Part shown: positions 42,397-50,005 of the stretch, piece by piece | Layout of the letters: each line of letters begins with the position of its first letter | How positions within the stretch are numbered: the stretch's first letter is position 1 | NCBI RefSeq assembly: GCF_000956505.1 | Contig: NZ_JYIX01000039.1 | Span: 248,001-312,000 of the forward strand | Origin: Microbacterium azadirachtae | GTDB taxonomy: Bacteria > Actinomycetota > Actinomycetes > Actinomycetales > Microbacteriaceae | Direction: 5' to 3' | Length of the DNA stretch: 64,000 nt | Translations under genes and position numbers: made by a program | The notes under the pieces: generated by a model | Told to the model about the DNA's origin: nothing | The model's database searches: none | The model's input: the letters and a program-made list of their open reading frames with translations, nothing else

Positions 42397-43121
42397 GCGC
42401 GCTCGGGCTGGTGACGATCGGCCAGGCGCCGCGGACCGATGTGACGCCCGACATCGCGCCGCTGCTCCCGGCCGTCGCACTCATGGAGCGCGGGGCGCTG
42501 GACGAGCTCGACGCCGCGGGCGTCGCGGCGCTCGCCCCGGTCGAGGGCGAGCGAGTCCTCGTGTCGCGCCTGCGGGACGGCGGGATGGCCAGGCTCAGCG
42601 AGCCGCGGATGCTCCCGCTCGTCCAGGCCGCGATCGAGCGCGTCGTCGCCGACGGTGCGGGGGCGGTGCTGCTGCTGTGCACGGGGAACCTGCCCGGCCT
42701 CACCGCGGCTGTGCCGCTCTACACCGCTGAGCAGCTCGGCCGCGGCGCCGCCGCGGCGCTCATCGGCGACGGGCGCCTCGGCGTCGTGGTGCCGGAGCCC
42801 GAGCAGGCCGCCCCCATCGCGGAGCGATGGCGGGCCGACCACGGCCTCCGCGCCGCGGTCGCCGTGGCAGATCCGTACACCGCGCCGGACGCGGCCTTCG
42901 TCGCGGCCGGCGAGCAGCTGCGCGCCGAGGGCGTCGACTGGATCTTCCTGGACTGCATCGGCTACTCCGAGCGCATGCGCGCCCTCGTCGCCGGGGGCGG
43001 CTCCGGCACCGTGGCCACCGCCGGATCCGGATCCGGCGGCCCCGGATCCGCGAAACCCGGATCCGCGAAGGTGCTGCTGGCCCGCACACTCGCCGCGCGC
43101 CTGGTGGCGGAGACCGTCTGA
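42393..43121 (+). CDS. AroM-family protein
   Basis: A 242-aa protein. The opening LGLVTIGQAPRTDVTPDIAP is the AroM signature, and VLLLCTGNLPGL and WIFLDCIGYSERMR (with Cys) are conserved-looking blocks resembling racemase-type folds. Function is unproven. It starts in ATGA overlap with the ATPase gene and ends the operon. A Gly/Ser-rich low-complexity insert (VAGGGSGTVATAGSGSGG) near the C-terminus is built of GGATCC-containing repeats and looks like a recent expansion. Confidence 0.83.
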   Translation: MSALGLVTIGQAPRTDVTPDIAPLLPAVALMERGALDELDAAGVAALAPVEGERVLVSRLRDGGMARLSEPRMLPLVQAAIERVVADGAGAVLLLCTGNLPGLTAAVPLYTAEQLGRGAAAALIGDGRLGVVVPEPEQAAPIAERWRADHGLRAAVAVADPYTAPDAAFVAAGEQLRAEGVDWIFLDCIGYSERMRALVAGGGSGTVATAGSGSGGPGSAKPGSAKVLLARTLAARLVAETV

Positions 43122-43188
43122 GGGCTTCAGCGGGCTGAGGGGCTCCTGCGGGTTGGAGCCGAGGCCGATCCTGCCCGCCGATCTCCGA

Positions 43189-43234
43189 GTCGTCCCCCTC
43201 AGCGGAGCCTATGGGGTGCGCTGAGGGGGACGAC
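43189..43234. terminator. Hairpin element, copy A
   Basis: GTCGTCCCCCTCAGCG (43189-43204) pairs perfectly with 43219-43234 over a 14-base loop. It lies between the convergent aroM-like and leuA genes. A related hairpin with a compensatory base-pair change is at 46742-46787. Confidence 0.65.
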
Positions 43235-43275
43235 GCAAGGGTAGGGGGAGCGTCAGAGCGACGGATCCGATCCCG

Positions 43276-45060
43276 TCAGGACGTGCGCAGGGCGGCGTCG
43301 GCGGCCGCGACGACCGCGTTCAGGGTCGCGGTGAGCACCGAGCGGTCGCGCCCGGCGACCCACCCCGTGCCGTGCGCGCTCCTGTGCTCGAGGAGGGTCA
43401 GCGCCTCGACGGCGTTGCCGGATCCGATGCTCGTCTGATGCAGGTCCAGGACCTCGATCGCCAGGCCGCGCCGCGCGAACTCGGCCGTGACCGCCTCGAC
43501 CGGGCCGACGCCGATCCGTTCCGCGTGGGTCTCGACGTCGTCGATGCGGAGCCGGAATGCGACGCGCGATTCCGCGGCGGTCTCCTCGATGCGGACCTCG
43601 GAGAGCGCGATGCGGGTGTCGTCGCCCGCTCCGAGGTAGGTCTCGTCGAAGATGCGCCAGAGCGCGTGCGCATCGAGTTCCGCCCCGCTCTCGTCGGCAC
43701 GCCGCTGCACGTGACCGGCGAGATCGATCTGGAGGCGGCGCGGCAGCTGCACCCCGAACCCGGTCTCGAGCAGATAGGCGATCCCGCCCTTGCCGGACTG
43801 CGAGTTCACCCGGATCACCGCGTCGTACGAGCGGCCGAGATCCGCCGGATCCACCGGGAGATAGGGGACCCGCCAGGCGATCTCGCGCTCGGTTCTGCCC
43901 TCGCACGCCGCGCGCGCCCTGTGCTCAGCGAATCCCTTGCGGATCGCGTCCTGATGCGTGCCGCTGAACGCGGTGTGCACGAGGTCGCCGACATAGGGGT
44001 GGCGCGGGTGCACCTCGATCCTGTTGCTGTGCTCGACCGTGCGCCGGATCTCGTCGATGTCGGAGAAGTCGATCATCGGGTCGATGCCCTGGGCGTGCAG
44101 GTTCAGGGCGAGCGTCACGAGGTCGACGTTGCCGGTGCGCTCGCCGTTGCCGAAGAGGCACCCCTCGATGCGCTCGGCGCCGGCGAGCAGCGCCAGCTCC
44201 GCGCAGGCGATCCCCGTGCCGCGGTCGTTGTGCGGATGCACGGAGAGGATCACCCCCTCGCGACGCTCCAGGTTGCGGTGCATGTACTCGATCTGATCGG
44301 CGTAGACGTTGGGCGTCGCGATCTCCACCGTGGCGGGCAGGTTCAGGATCACCGGGCGCTCCGGCGTCGCCTCCCAGAGCGCGGTCATCGCATTGCAGAC
44401 CTCGAGCGCGTAGTCGGGCTCGGTGAGCATGAACACCTCGGGCGAGAACTCGAAGCGCACGCGCGGCAGATCTCCGGCGAGGGCGCGCACATCGCGCCCC
44501 GCGTCCAGGATCAGTTCCCGCAGCTCGTCGCGGTCGCGGCCGAGCACGGTCTCCCGCCAGATCGGCGCCGTCGCGGTGTACAGGTGGATCACGACGGGGT
44601 TGCGGATGCCGCGGACCGCCTCGACCGTCCGGGCGATGAGATCGCGCCGTGCGGCGGTGAACACGACGATCGTCACGTCCTCGGGGGCGATGCCCTGCTC
44701 GGCGATCAGCCGGACGAAGTCGAAGTCGGTCTGCGAGGCGGAGGGATAGCCGACCTCGATCTCCTTGTAGCCCATCGCGACCATGAGATCGAAGAAGCGC
44801 CGCTTGCGCGCGGGATCCATGGGCTCCGCGAGCGCCTGGTTGCCGTCGCGGAGATCGACGGGGACCCACAGCGGTGCGGCCGTGAAGCGTCGTGTCGGCC
44901 AGGTCCGCTCGGCATCGGAGAGGGGGATCGCGACCCGGTCGTAGGGGTCTGCGTAGCGATGGGACGGCATCTGCGAGTGCCGTTGACGATTCCACCCCGG
45001 GGCGTTGACCGGGAGGGGGCCGGCCGGCGTGGAGATGCCGGGGAAGGCGGTGCTGGTCAT
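43276..45060 (-). CDS. leuA: 2-isopropylmalate synthase
   Basis: A 594-aa enzyme catalysing the first committed step of leucine synthesis (2-oxoisovalerate plus acetyl-CoA). VPVDLRDGNQALAEPMD carries the catalytic RDGNQ. VHPHNDRGTG supplies the metal HxH, and GNGERTGNVDLVTLALNL follows. The C-terminal ~140 residues form the LeuA dimer/regulatory domain for leucine feedback (GSGNAVEALTLLEHRSAHG). The length is typical of actinobacteria. ATG 45060 with AAGGAAC upstream was chosen over a longer open frame that would run through the leader. Upstream is a leucine leader peptide and attenuator, so leucine-dependent attenuation is expected. Confidence 0.95.
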   Translation of the reverse strand: MTSTAFPGISTPAGPLPVNAPGWNRQRHSQMPSHRYADPYDRVAIPLSDAERTWPTRRFTAAPLWVPVDLRDGNQALAEPMDPARKRRFFDLMVAMGYKEIEVGYPSASQTDFDFVRLIAEQGIAPEDVTIVVFTAARRDLIARTVEAVRGIRNPVVIHLYTATAPIWRETVLGRDRDELRELILDAGRDVRALAGDLPRVRFEFSPEVFMLTEPDYALEVCNAMTALWEATPERPVILNLPATVEIATPNVYADQIEYMHRNLERREGVILSVHPHNDRGTGIACAELALLAGAERIEGCLFGNGERTGNVDLVTLALNLHAQGIDPMIDFSDIDEIRRTVEHSNRIEVHPRHPYVGDLVHTAFSGTHQDAIRKGFAEHRARAACEGRTEREIAWRVPYLPVDPADLGRSYDAVIRVNSQSGKGGIAYLLETGFGVQLPRRLQIDLAGHVQRRADESGAELDAHALWRIFDETYLGAGDDTRIALSEVRIEETAAESRVAFRLRIDDVETHAERIGVGPVEAVTAEFARRGLAIEVLDLHQTSIGSGNAVEALTLLEHRSAHGTGWVAGRDRSVLTATLNAVVAAADAALRTS

Positions 45061-45120
45061 TGTTGTGTTCCTTCGACTTTGACTTCGGCTGCGGTTTCGG
45101 CGACCGGCGCGGCGCATCAG

Positions 45121-45159
45121 CCACGACGGGGGAGCCGGTCCGGTCAGACCCCGTCGTGG
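45121..45159 (-). promoter_or_regulatory. leuA attenuator hairpin
   Basis: On the minus strand CCACGACGGGG (45159-45149) pairs perfectly with 45131-45121 around a 17-base loop. The 5' arm lies in the last codons of the leader peptide, so ribosome position over the Leu codons would decide whether the stem forms. Confidence 0.65.
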
Positions 45160-45188
45160 CGGCGAAGAAGGAGGGCGCGCACGAGCAT
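45144..45188 (-). CDS. leuL: leuA leader peptide (14 aa)
   Basis: A 14-residue open frame reads MLVRALLLRRHDGV. Its four leucines include three in a row (CTC CTT CTT). TACACT (45200-45195) ends six bases before the ATG, so the transcript would begin at the start codon, a leaderless leader peptide. Its end overlaps the 5' arm of the hairpin at 45121-45159. This is the classical arrangement for leucine attenuation and resembles leuA leaders known in other actinobacteria. The function is transcription control through ribosome stalling, not the peptide itself. Confidence 0.75.
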   Translation of the reverse strand: MLVRALLLRRHDGV

Positions 45189-45194
45189 GGAGGC

Positions 45195-45230
45195 AGTGTA
45201 GCGTTAACTCCTCAGACAAGTTGAGGAGTT
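45195..45230. promoter_or_regulatory. leuA promoter -10 and GntR-type dyad
   Basis: AACTCCTCA (45206-45214) and TGAGGAGTT (45222-45230) form a perfect 9-bp inverted repeat with a 7-base spacer. The right half contains the GAGGAG ribosome site of the plus-strand gntR gene, and the left half lies just upstream of the minus-strand -10 TACACT of the leu leader. A regulator bound here would affect both genes. Confidence 0.5.
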
Positions 45231-45233
45231 GAG

Positions 45234-45911
45234 ATGTCGGGAAACGGTGCCGTGCAGCGCACGTCGATGGCGGATCAGGCGGCGGACGTGCTCCTCGGCC
45301 GGATCCGGGCCGAGGAGTGGGGGCTGGGTGCGCGGCTGCCGGGCGAGACGACGCTCGCCGCCCAGCTCGGCGTGGGCCGCTCGACCGTGCGCGAGGCGAT
45401 CCGGCAGCTCTCCGGGCGCGGGGTCCTCTCGGCACGACAGGGCGCCGGCGTGTTCGTCGCGGCGCTCGACGTGCGCGACGACTGGGACGCCGTGCTGCAG
45501 CGCGCCGACATCGTGAGCGTGATCGAAGCGCGGACCGCGATCGAGAGCGAGGCCGCCGCGCTCGCCGCGGAGCGCCGCACCGCGAACGACCTCCGGGCGA
45601 TCCGGCGCGCCCTGACCGTCAGGGAGCAGCGTCGCTCGGATCTCGAGGAGCACATCGACGCCGACCTCGCCTTCCACCGTGCGATCGTGGTCGCGGCGGC
45701 GAACCCGATCCTCACGGAGCTGTTCGACGGGTTCACCCCGCGGCTTCGGCAGACGATGATCGCGATGCTGCGGATCCGCTCCGCCTTCGGCGGCGCCGAA
45801 GACCATGCCGCGCATGAGCGTCTCGCCGACGCGGTCCGCGCCGGCGACGCCGCGCTGGCCGCAGGGCTCAGCCGCGCGCACCTCGCCTCGCTCAAGGACG
45901 GCCTGCGGTGA
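45234..45911 (+). CDS. GntR/FadR-family regulator (FCD type)
   Basis: A 225-aa regulator. The winged helix covers about residues 10-75 (QAADVLLGRIRAEEWGLGAR, TTLAAQLGVGRSTVREAIRQ, LSARQGAGVFV). The C-terminal FCD helical domain has the metal-ligand pattern DADLAFHRAIVVAA and later EDHAAHERLADAV. Divergent from leuA with a dyad between them, and coupled (GTGA) to the ABC ATPase downstream. The ligand is probably a small carboxylate. Confidence 0.9.
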   Translation: MSGNGAVQRTSMADQAADVLLGRIRAEEWGLGARLPGETTLAAQLGVGRSTVREAIRQLSGRGVLSARQGAGVFVAALDVRDDWDAVLQRADIVSVIEARTAIESEAAALAAERRTANDLRAIRRALTVREQRRSDLEEHIDADLAFHRAIVVAAANPILTELFDGFTPRLRQTMIAMLRIRSAFGGAEDHAAHERLADAVRAGDAALAAGLSRAHLASLKDGLR

Positions 45912-46717
45912 GCGCCGAGGTCGTGCGCCTCGACGCCGTGACGCTGCGCCGCGAGGGCAAGGACATCCTGCACGAGGTCGGTCTGGTCGTGCGGGCGGGG
46001 GAGCACTGGGCGCTGCTGGGGCCGAACGGCGCGGGCAAGAGCACGATCCTCGGGATCTGCGGCGCGCGCACGCATCCCTCGAGCGGTACCGCCGAGGTCC
46101 TCGGCCACCGGATCGGCCGGGTCGACCTGCAGGAGCTGCGCCGGCTGATCGGGCACGTGGATCCGCGGCACCCGCTGCGCTCGCCCCTGACGGTGACCGA
46201 GGTCGCGCTGACCGGCCTCACCGGCACGATCGAGACGCCGATGCGCTGGACGCCGGAGCCGGAGCAGATCGCCCTGGCGCATGAGCTGATCGCCGACGTC
46301 GGGCTGTCGCACCGGCGCGAGGCGCTGTGGCCGACGCTCTCGCAGGGGGAGCGGGGCAGGGCGCTCATCGCGCGTGCGCTCGCGTGCGGGCCGCGACTTC
46401 TCCTGCTCGACGAGCCGATGACCGGGCTCGACGTCGCCGCGCGGGAGCAGCTGCTGGAGACGATCGACGCGCTCGCGCACCGGGATCCGCAGCTCGCCTC
46501 GATCCTGGTCACGCATCACCTGGAGGATCTGCCGGAGACGACCACGCATGCGCTCGTGATCTCGCAGGGCGAGATCGCTGCGCAAGGATCGGTCGAGAGT
46601 GCGGTCACGACCGAGACGATCTCCCGGGCGTTCGCGCACCCGATCGAGGTCACCAGGACGGGCGCCCGCTGGTCGGCGCGGACCCACCGCTCCCGGAGGG
46701 CGGCGGTCCCCGCCTGA
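45908..46717 (+). CDS. Stand-alone ABC ATP-binding protein
   Basis: A 269-aa single ABC domain. Walker A LLGPNGAGKSTIL, a degenerate signature TLSQGERGRALIARAL (SQGE for SGGQ), Walker B LLLLDEPMTGLD, switch THHLEDL. No permease or binding protein is adjacent. Related lone ATPases (YlmA/ModF-like) lack assigned transport partners. It starts with GTG inside the gntR stop (GTGA), so it is co-translated with the regulator. The C-terminus after residue 245 is basic and unusual. Confidence 0.83.
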   Translation: MSAEVVRLDAVTLRREGKDILHEVGLVVRAGEHWALLGPNGAGKSTILGICGARTHPSSGTAEVLGHRIGRVDLQELRRLIGHVDPRHPLRSPLTVTEVALTGLTGTIETPMRWTPEPEQIALAHELIADVGLSHRREALWPTLSQGERGRALIARALACGPRLLLLDEPMTGLDVAAREQLLETIDALAHRDPQLASILVTHHLEDLPETTTHALVISQGEIAAQGSVESAVTTETISRAFAHPIEVTRTGARWSARTHRSRRAAVPA

Positions 46718-46741
46718 CCCGCCCGGTGGCGCAGAAACCGG

Positions 46742-46787
46742 GTCGTCCCCGTCAGCGCACCCTATAGGGGCCGCTGACGGGGACGAC
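46742..46787. terminator. Hairpin element, copy B
   Basis: GTCGTCCCCGTCAGCG (46742-46757) pairs perfectly with 46772-46787 over a 14-base loop. It lies between the convergent ABC ATPase and ilvD genes. Copy A is at 43189-43234; the arms differ at one pair, C-G against G-C. Confidence 0.65.
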
Positions 46788-46807
46788 TCGGAGAGATCGG
46801 GCTGGGC

Positions 46808-48673
46808 TCAGAGCTCCGGGACGATGCGGATCGCGCCCTTGTCAGCGGACTGGGCGAAGTGCGCGTAGGCGCGCAGCGCCGGGCTGACCTCGCGGACGCG
46901 GTTCTTCGGGCGGTAGCCGCCGTTGGCCTCGAGGTGCTCGCGGCGGCGCTCCAGGACCTCCCAGGGCACGTCGAGCTCGAGCTTGCGGGTCGGGATGTCG
47001 ATCGAGACGATGTCGCCGTCCTCGACGAGCGCGATCATGCCGCCCGCGGCCGCCTCGGGCGAGACGTGCCCGATGGACAGGCCGGAGGTGCCGCCGGAGA
47101 AGCGCCCGTCGGTGATCAGCGCGCAGGCCTTGCCGAGGCCGCGGCCCTTGAGGAACGAGGTCGGGTACAGCATCTCCTGCATGCCGGGGCCGCCCTTGGG
47201 GCCCTCGTAGCGGATGACGACGACGTCGCCCTCCTTGACCTGCTTGTTCAGGATCTTCTCAACCGCCTCGTCCTGCGACTCGCAGACCACGGCGGGGCCG
47301 GAGAACGTCCAGATCGACTCGTCCACGCCCGCGGTCTTCACCACGGCGCCGTTCTCGGCGATGTTGCCGTGCAGCACACCGAGGCCGCCGTCCTTCGAGT
47401 AGGCGTGCGCAACGTCGCGGATGCAGCCGCCCTCGGCGTCGGTGTCGAGCGAGGCCCAGCGCTCGGACTGAGAGAACGCGGTCGACGAGCGGCGGCCGCC
47501 CGGGGCGGCGTGCCACAGCTCCTGGGACTGCTCGGAGGCGGATCCGCCGCGGATGTCCCACTCGTCCAGCCACTCGCCGAGCGTCGCCGCGTGCACGGTG
47601 TGCACCTGGTCGTCGAGCAGGCCTCCGCGGCGCAGCTCGCCGAGGAGCGCGGGGATGCCGCCCGCGCGGTGCACGTCCTCCATGTAGTAGATCCGCCCGC
47701 CGGCCGAGTTCGGCGCGACCTTCGCGAGGCACGGCACGCGGCGCGAGATCGCGTCGATCTCGGCGAGGCCGAAGTCGACCCCTGCCTCGTGAGCGGCGGC
47801 GAGCAGGTGCAGGATCGTGTTGGTGGATCCGCCCATCGCGATGTCCAGCGCCATCGCATTGCCGAAGGCGGCCTCGGTGGCGATGCTCTTCGGCAGCACG
47901 CTCTCGTCGTCGCCCTCGTAGTAGCGCTGGGCGATGTCGACGACGAGGGATCCGGCCTTCTCGTACAGCGCGCGGCGGGCCGTGTGGGTCGCGAGCACCG
48001 AGCCGTTGCCGGGGAGGGAGAGCCCGATCGCCTCGGTGAGGCAGTTCATCGAGTTCGCGGTGAACATGCCGGAGCAGGATCCGCACGTCGGGCAGGCGGA
48101 CTCCTCGATGCGCAGGATGTCGGCGTCCGAGATGTTCTCGTTCACCGCGTCGCTGATCGCGTCCACGAGGTCGAGGGAGCGCACGGTGCCGTCGACGAGC
48201 GTCGCCCGGCCGGCCTCCATCGGCCCGCCGGAGACGAACACGGTGGGGATGTTCAGTCGGAGGGCCGCCAGCAGCATGCCGGGGGTGATCTTGTCGCAGT
48301 TCGAGATGCAGACGAGGGCGTCGGCGCAGTGCGCGTTGACCATGTACTCGACGGAGTCGGCGATGAGGTCGCGCGACGGGAGCGAGTAGAGCATGCCGCC
48401 GTGGCCCATCGCGATGCCGTCATCGACGGCGATCGTGTTGAACTCGCGCGGGATCCCGCCGGCCTCCGAGATCGCGTCCGACACGATGCGCCCGACCGGG
48501 GCGAGGTGCGTGTGGCCGGGGACGAACTCGGTGAAGGAGTTCGCGACGGCGATGATCGGCTTGCGGCCGAGATCCTTGCCGTCGACGCCGGCGGCGCGGA
48601 AGAGGGCGCGGGCGCCGGCCATGTTGCGTCCGTGGGTGACCGTGCGAGAGCGATAAGCGACCATGGTGACCAT
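46808..48673 (-). CDS. ilvD: Dihydroxyacid dehydratase
   Basis: A 621-aa iron-sulfur enzyme dehydrating 2,3-dihydroxy-isovalerate and -methylvalerate in valine/isoleucine synthesis. Cluster-ligand regions: VCISNCDKITPGML and ESACPTCGSCSGMFTAN. THGRNMAGARALFRA opens the protein, and GRFSGGTSGLSIGHVSPEAA is the conserved C-terminal block. The length matches the E. coli-type subgroup. ATG at 48673 follows an AGGT about seven bases upstream; ATG at 48664 is an alternative with no ribosome site. Divergent from an XRE regulator. Confidence 0.95.
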   Translation of the reverse strand: MVTMVAYRSRTVTHGRNMAGARALFRAAGVDGKDLGRKPIIAVANSFTEFVPGHTHLAPVGRIVSDAISEAGGIPREFNTIAVDDGIAMGHGGMLYSLPSRDLIADSVEYMVNAHCADALVCISNCDKITPGMLLAALRLNIPTVFVSGGPMEAGRATLVDGTVRSLDLVDAISDAVNENISDADILRIEESACPTCGSCSGMFTANSMNCLTEAIGLSLPGNGSVLATHTARRALYEKAGSLVVDIAQRYYEGDDESVLPKSIATEAAFGNAMALDIAMGGSTNTILHLLAAAHEAGVDFGLAEIDAISRRVPCLAKVAPNSAGGRIYYMEDVHRAGGIPALLGELRRGGLLDDQVHTVHAATLGEWLDEWDIRGGSASEQSQELWHAAPGGRRSSTAFSQSERWASLDTDAEGGCIRDVAHAYSKDGGLGVLHGNIAENGAVVKTAGVDESIWTFSGPAVVCESQDEAVEKILNKQVKEGDVVVIRYEGPKGGPGMQEMLYPTSFLKGRGLGKACALITDGRFSGGTSGLSIGHVSPEAAAGGMIALVEDGDIVSIDIPTRKLELDVPWEVLERRREHLEANGGYRPKNRVREVSPALRAYAHFAQSADKGAIRIVPEL

Positions 48674-48726
48674 TGTGGACCTGTCGCGTGCTTCTGCCGA
48701 GCCCGGTCGCGAGGAGGGTTTGTACT

Positions 48727-48741
48727 AGTACTCGGAGTACT
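48727..48741. promoter_or_regulatory. AGTACT-cgg-AGTACT element between ilvD and the XRE gene
   Basis: AGTACTCGGAGTACT consists of two self-palindromic hexamers nine bases apart. It lies about 85 bases from the XRE start and 54 from the ilvD start. Likely an operator for the XRE regulator; the core resembles but differs from the TetR operators at 2.6 and 3.3 kb. Confidence 0.4.
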
Positions 48742-48817
48742 GTTTCGACATGAGGTGTATTCGCTGCGGAGCCGCATCCGCTCCGCCGTCCCGGGCGGGT
48801 CGCGCCGGGTGCCGGTC

Positions 48818-49603
48818 ATGATCCGCCCGCGCACGCCCCGCCGTGAGCAGCTGGGCGAGTTCCTCGCCTCGCGCCGCCGGGCGGCGAGCCGGTCCGCGCT
48901 GGGCCTGCCCCGGGCATCGCGCCGCGGCGACACCGGCCTCAGCCGCGAGGAGGTCGCGGCGCTCGCCGGGGTCAGCGCGAGCTGGTTCACCTGGCTCGAG
49001 CAGGGGCGGGACATCGGCGTCTCCCGCCAGGTGCTCGGCGCGGTCGCGCGCGTGCTGCAGCTGAGCCCGGCCGAGTTCGACTACGTGGTGCGGCTCGCGG
49101 GGCCCGCGGAGGACGCCCCGGCCGAGGAGACGGAGCGGATCCCGGATCATCTGCAGCGGCTCGTCGACGCGCTCGCCTTCCCCTCGTTCGTCGTGGCGAG
49201 CGACTGGGCGATCCTGGGCTGGAACGCCTCTTACGCGCGCCTCTACGAGCCGATCGGCACCGTGGACCCCGGGGATCGCAACCTGCTCTGGCTGATCTAC
49301 ACGGATCCGCGGCTGCGCCGCATGCTGCCGGACTGGGTTCAGGAGAGCAGGCGCTTCCTGGCCGAGTTCCGGGCGGAGTCGGGGGTGCGGCTCAGCTCGG
49401 ATCGGCACCGCGCGCTGATCGAGCGACTGCTCGAGGTGAGCGACGACTTCCGGATCCAGTGGGCCGAGCACGCGGTCGAACGCTTCGCCTCCCGGCAGCG
49501 GGTGTTCGAACATCCGAAGGACGGCCGGCGCGTGTTCGAGCACCACAGTCTCGTGCCTGCGGATGCACCGGGGCTGACGGTCGTCATGTACGTGCCGGCC
49601 TGA
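48818..49603 (+). CDS. XRE-family regulator with MmyB-like ligand domain
   Basis: A 261-aa regulator. The N-terminal HTH is GLSREEVAALAGVSASWFTW with LEQGRDIGVS; the preceding EQLGEFLASRRRAASRSALG is typical of this actinobacterial family. Residues about 100-261 form the MmyB-type PAS-like ligand domain (FPSFVVASDWAILGWNASYA, then NLLWLIYTDPRLRRML). ATG 48818 was chosen to match the family N-terminus; in-frame GTGs at 48809 and 48755 are possible, and no ribosome site decides. These regulators often control an adjacent oxidoreductase, but the divergent gene here is ilvD. Confidence 0.82.
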   Translation: MIRPRTPRREQLGEFLASRRRAASRSALGLPRASRRGDTGLSREEVAALAGVSASWFTWLEQGRDIGVSRQVLGAVARVLQLSPAEFDYVVRLAGPAEDAPAEETERIPDHLQRLVDALAFPSFVVASDWAILGWNASYARLYEPIGTVDPGDRNLLWLIYTDPRLRRMLPDWVQESRRFLAEFRAESGVRLSSDRHRALIERLLEVSDDFRIQWAEHAVERFASRQRVFEHPKDGRRVFEHHSLVPADAPGLTVVMYVPA

Positions 49604-49645
49604 GCCGCGCCTCACCGCCGCTCAGCCAGCTCATCCACCGCCGCT

Positions 49646-49699
49646 CAGGTCGCAGAAACGGCTCTCCCCAGGCGCGGGAGGAGCCGTTTCTGCGACCTG
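49646..49699. terminator. 19-bp perfect hairpin after the XRE gene
   Basis: CAGGTCGCAGAAACGGCTC (49646-49664) is the exact reverse complement of 49681-49699, with a 16-base loop. GCGACCTGGAGGCG recurs just downstream. Probable terminator or dispersed palindromic element. Confidence 0.65.
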
Positions 49700-49742
49700 G
49701 AGGCGGAGAGTGCGACCTGGAGGCGCGGGATGGGTGGGGCTC

Positions 49743-49997
49743 AGACGGTGAGGTCGTGGCGTTGCGCATCTGCTCGGTGGCCTGGAACACGGCGATCGCG
49801 AGTCCGGTGAGGCCGTTGAACAGCGTGGAGACGAGCATCGCGGTCAGCAGCGCGCCGCTCTCGGCGAGCACAGCGGGATCGGTGCTGAATCAGCCGATGA
49901 TCTGATCCTTGAAGATCAGCACGAGGCCGGAGAACACGACGGTCAGCCGGCCGAGGCCGATCGCGACGATCTCTCCGATGCCTCCGTACGGCGAGGT
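49743..49997 (-). pseudogene. Remnant of a small membrane-protein gene with an in-frame TGA
   Basis: One minus-strand frame reads GGIGEIVAIGLGRLTVVFSG and LVLIFKDQIIG, then TGA (49892-49890), then FSTDPAVLAESGALLTAML and VSTLFNGLTGLAIAVFQATE in the same frame. Both halves look like membrane helices of one small protein. The stop could be a TGG (Trp) to TGA change. There is no start codon in this frame after the neighbouring stop at 50006, and the C-terminal part runs on into the hairpin region. I do not recognise the family. Apart from this, the 402 bases between 49603 and 50006 hold only the hairpin. Confidence 0.4.
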
Positions 49998-50005
49998 CGG
50001 ACGCG

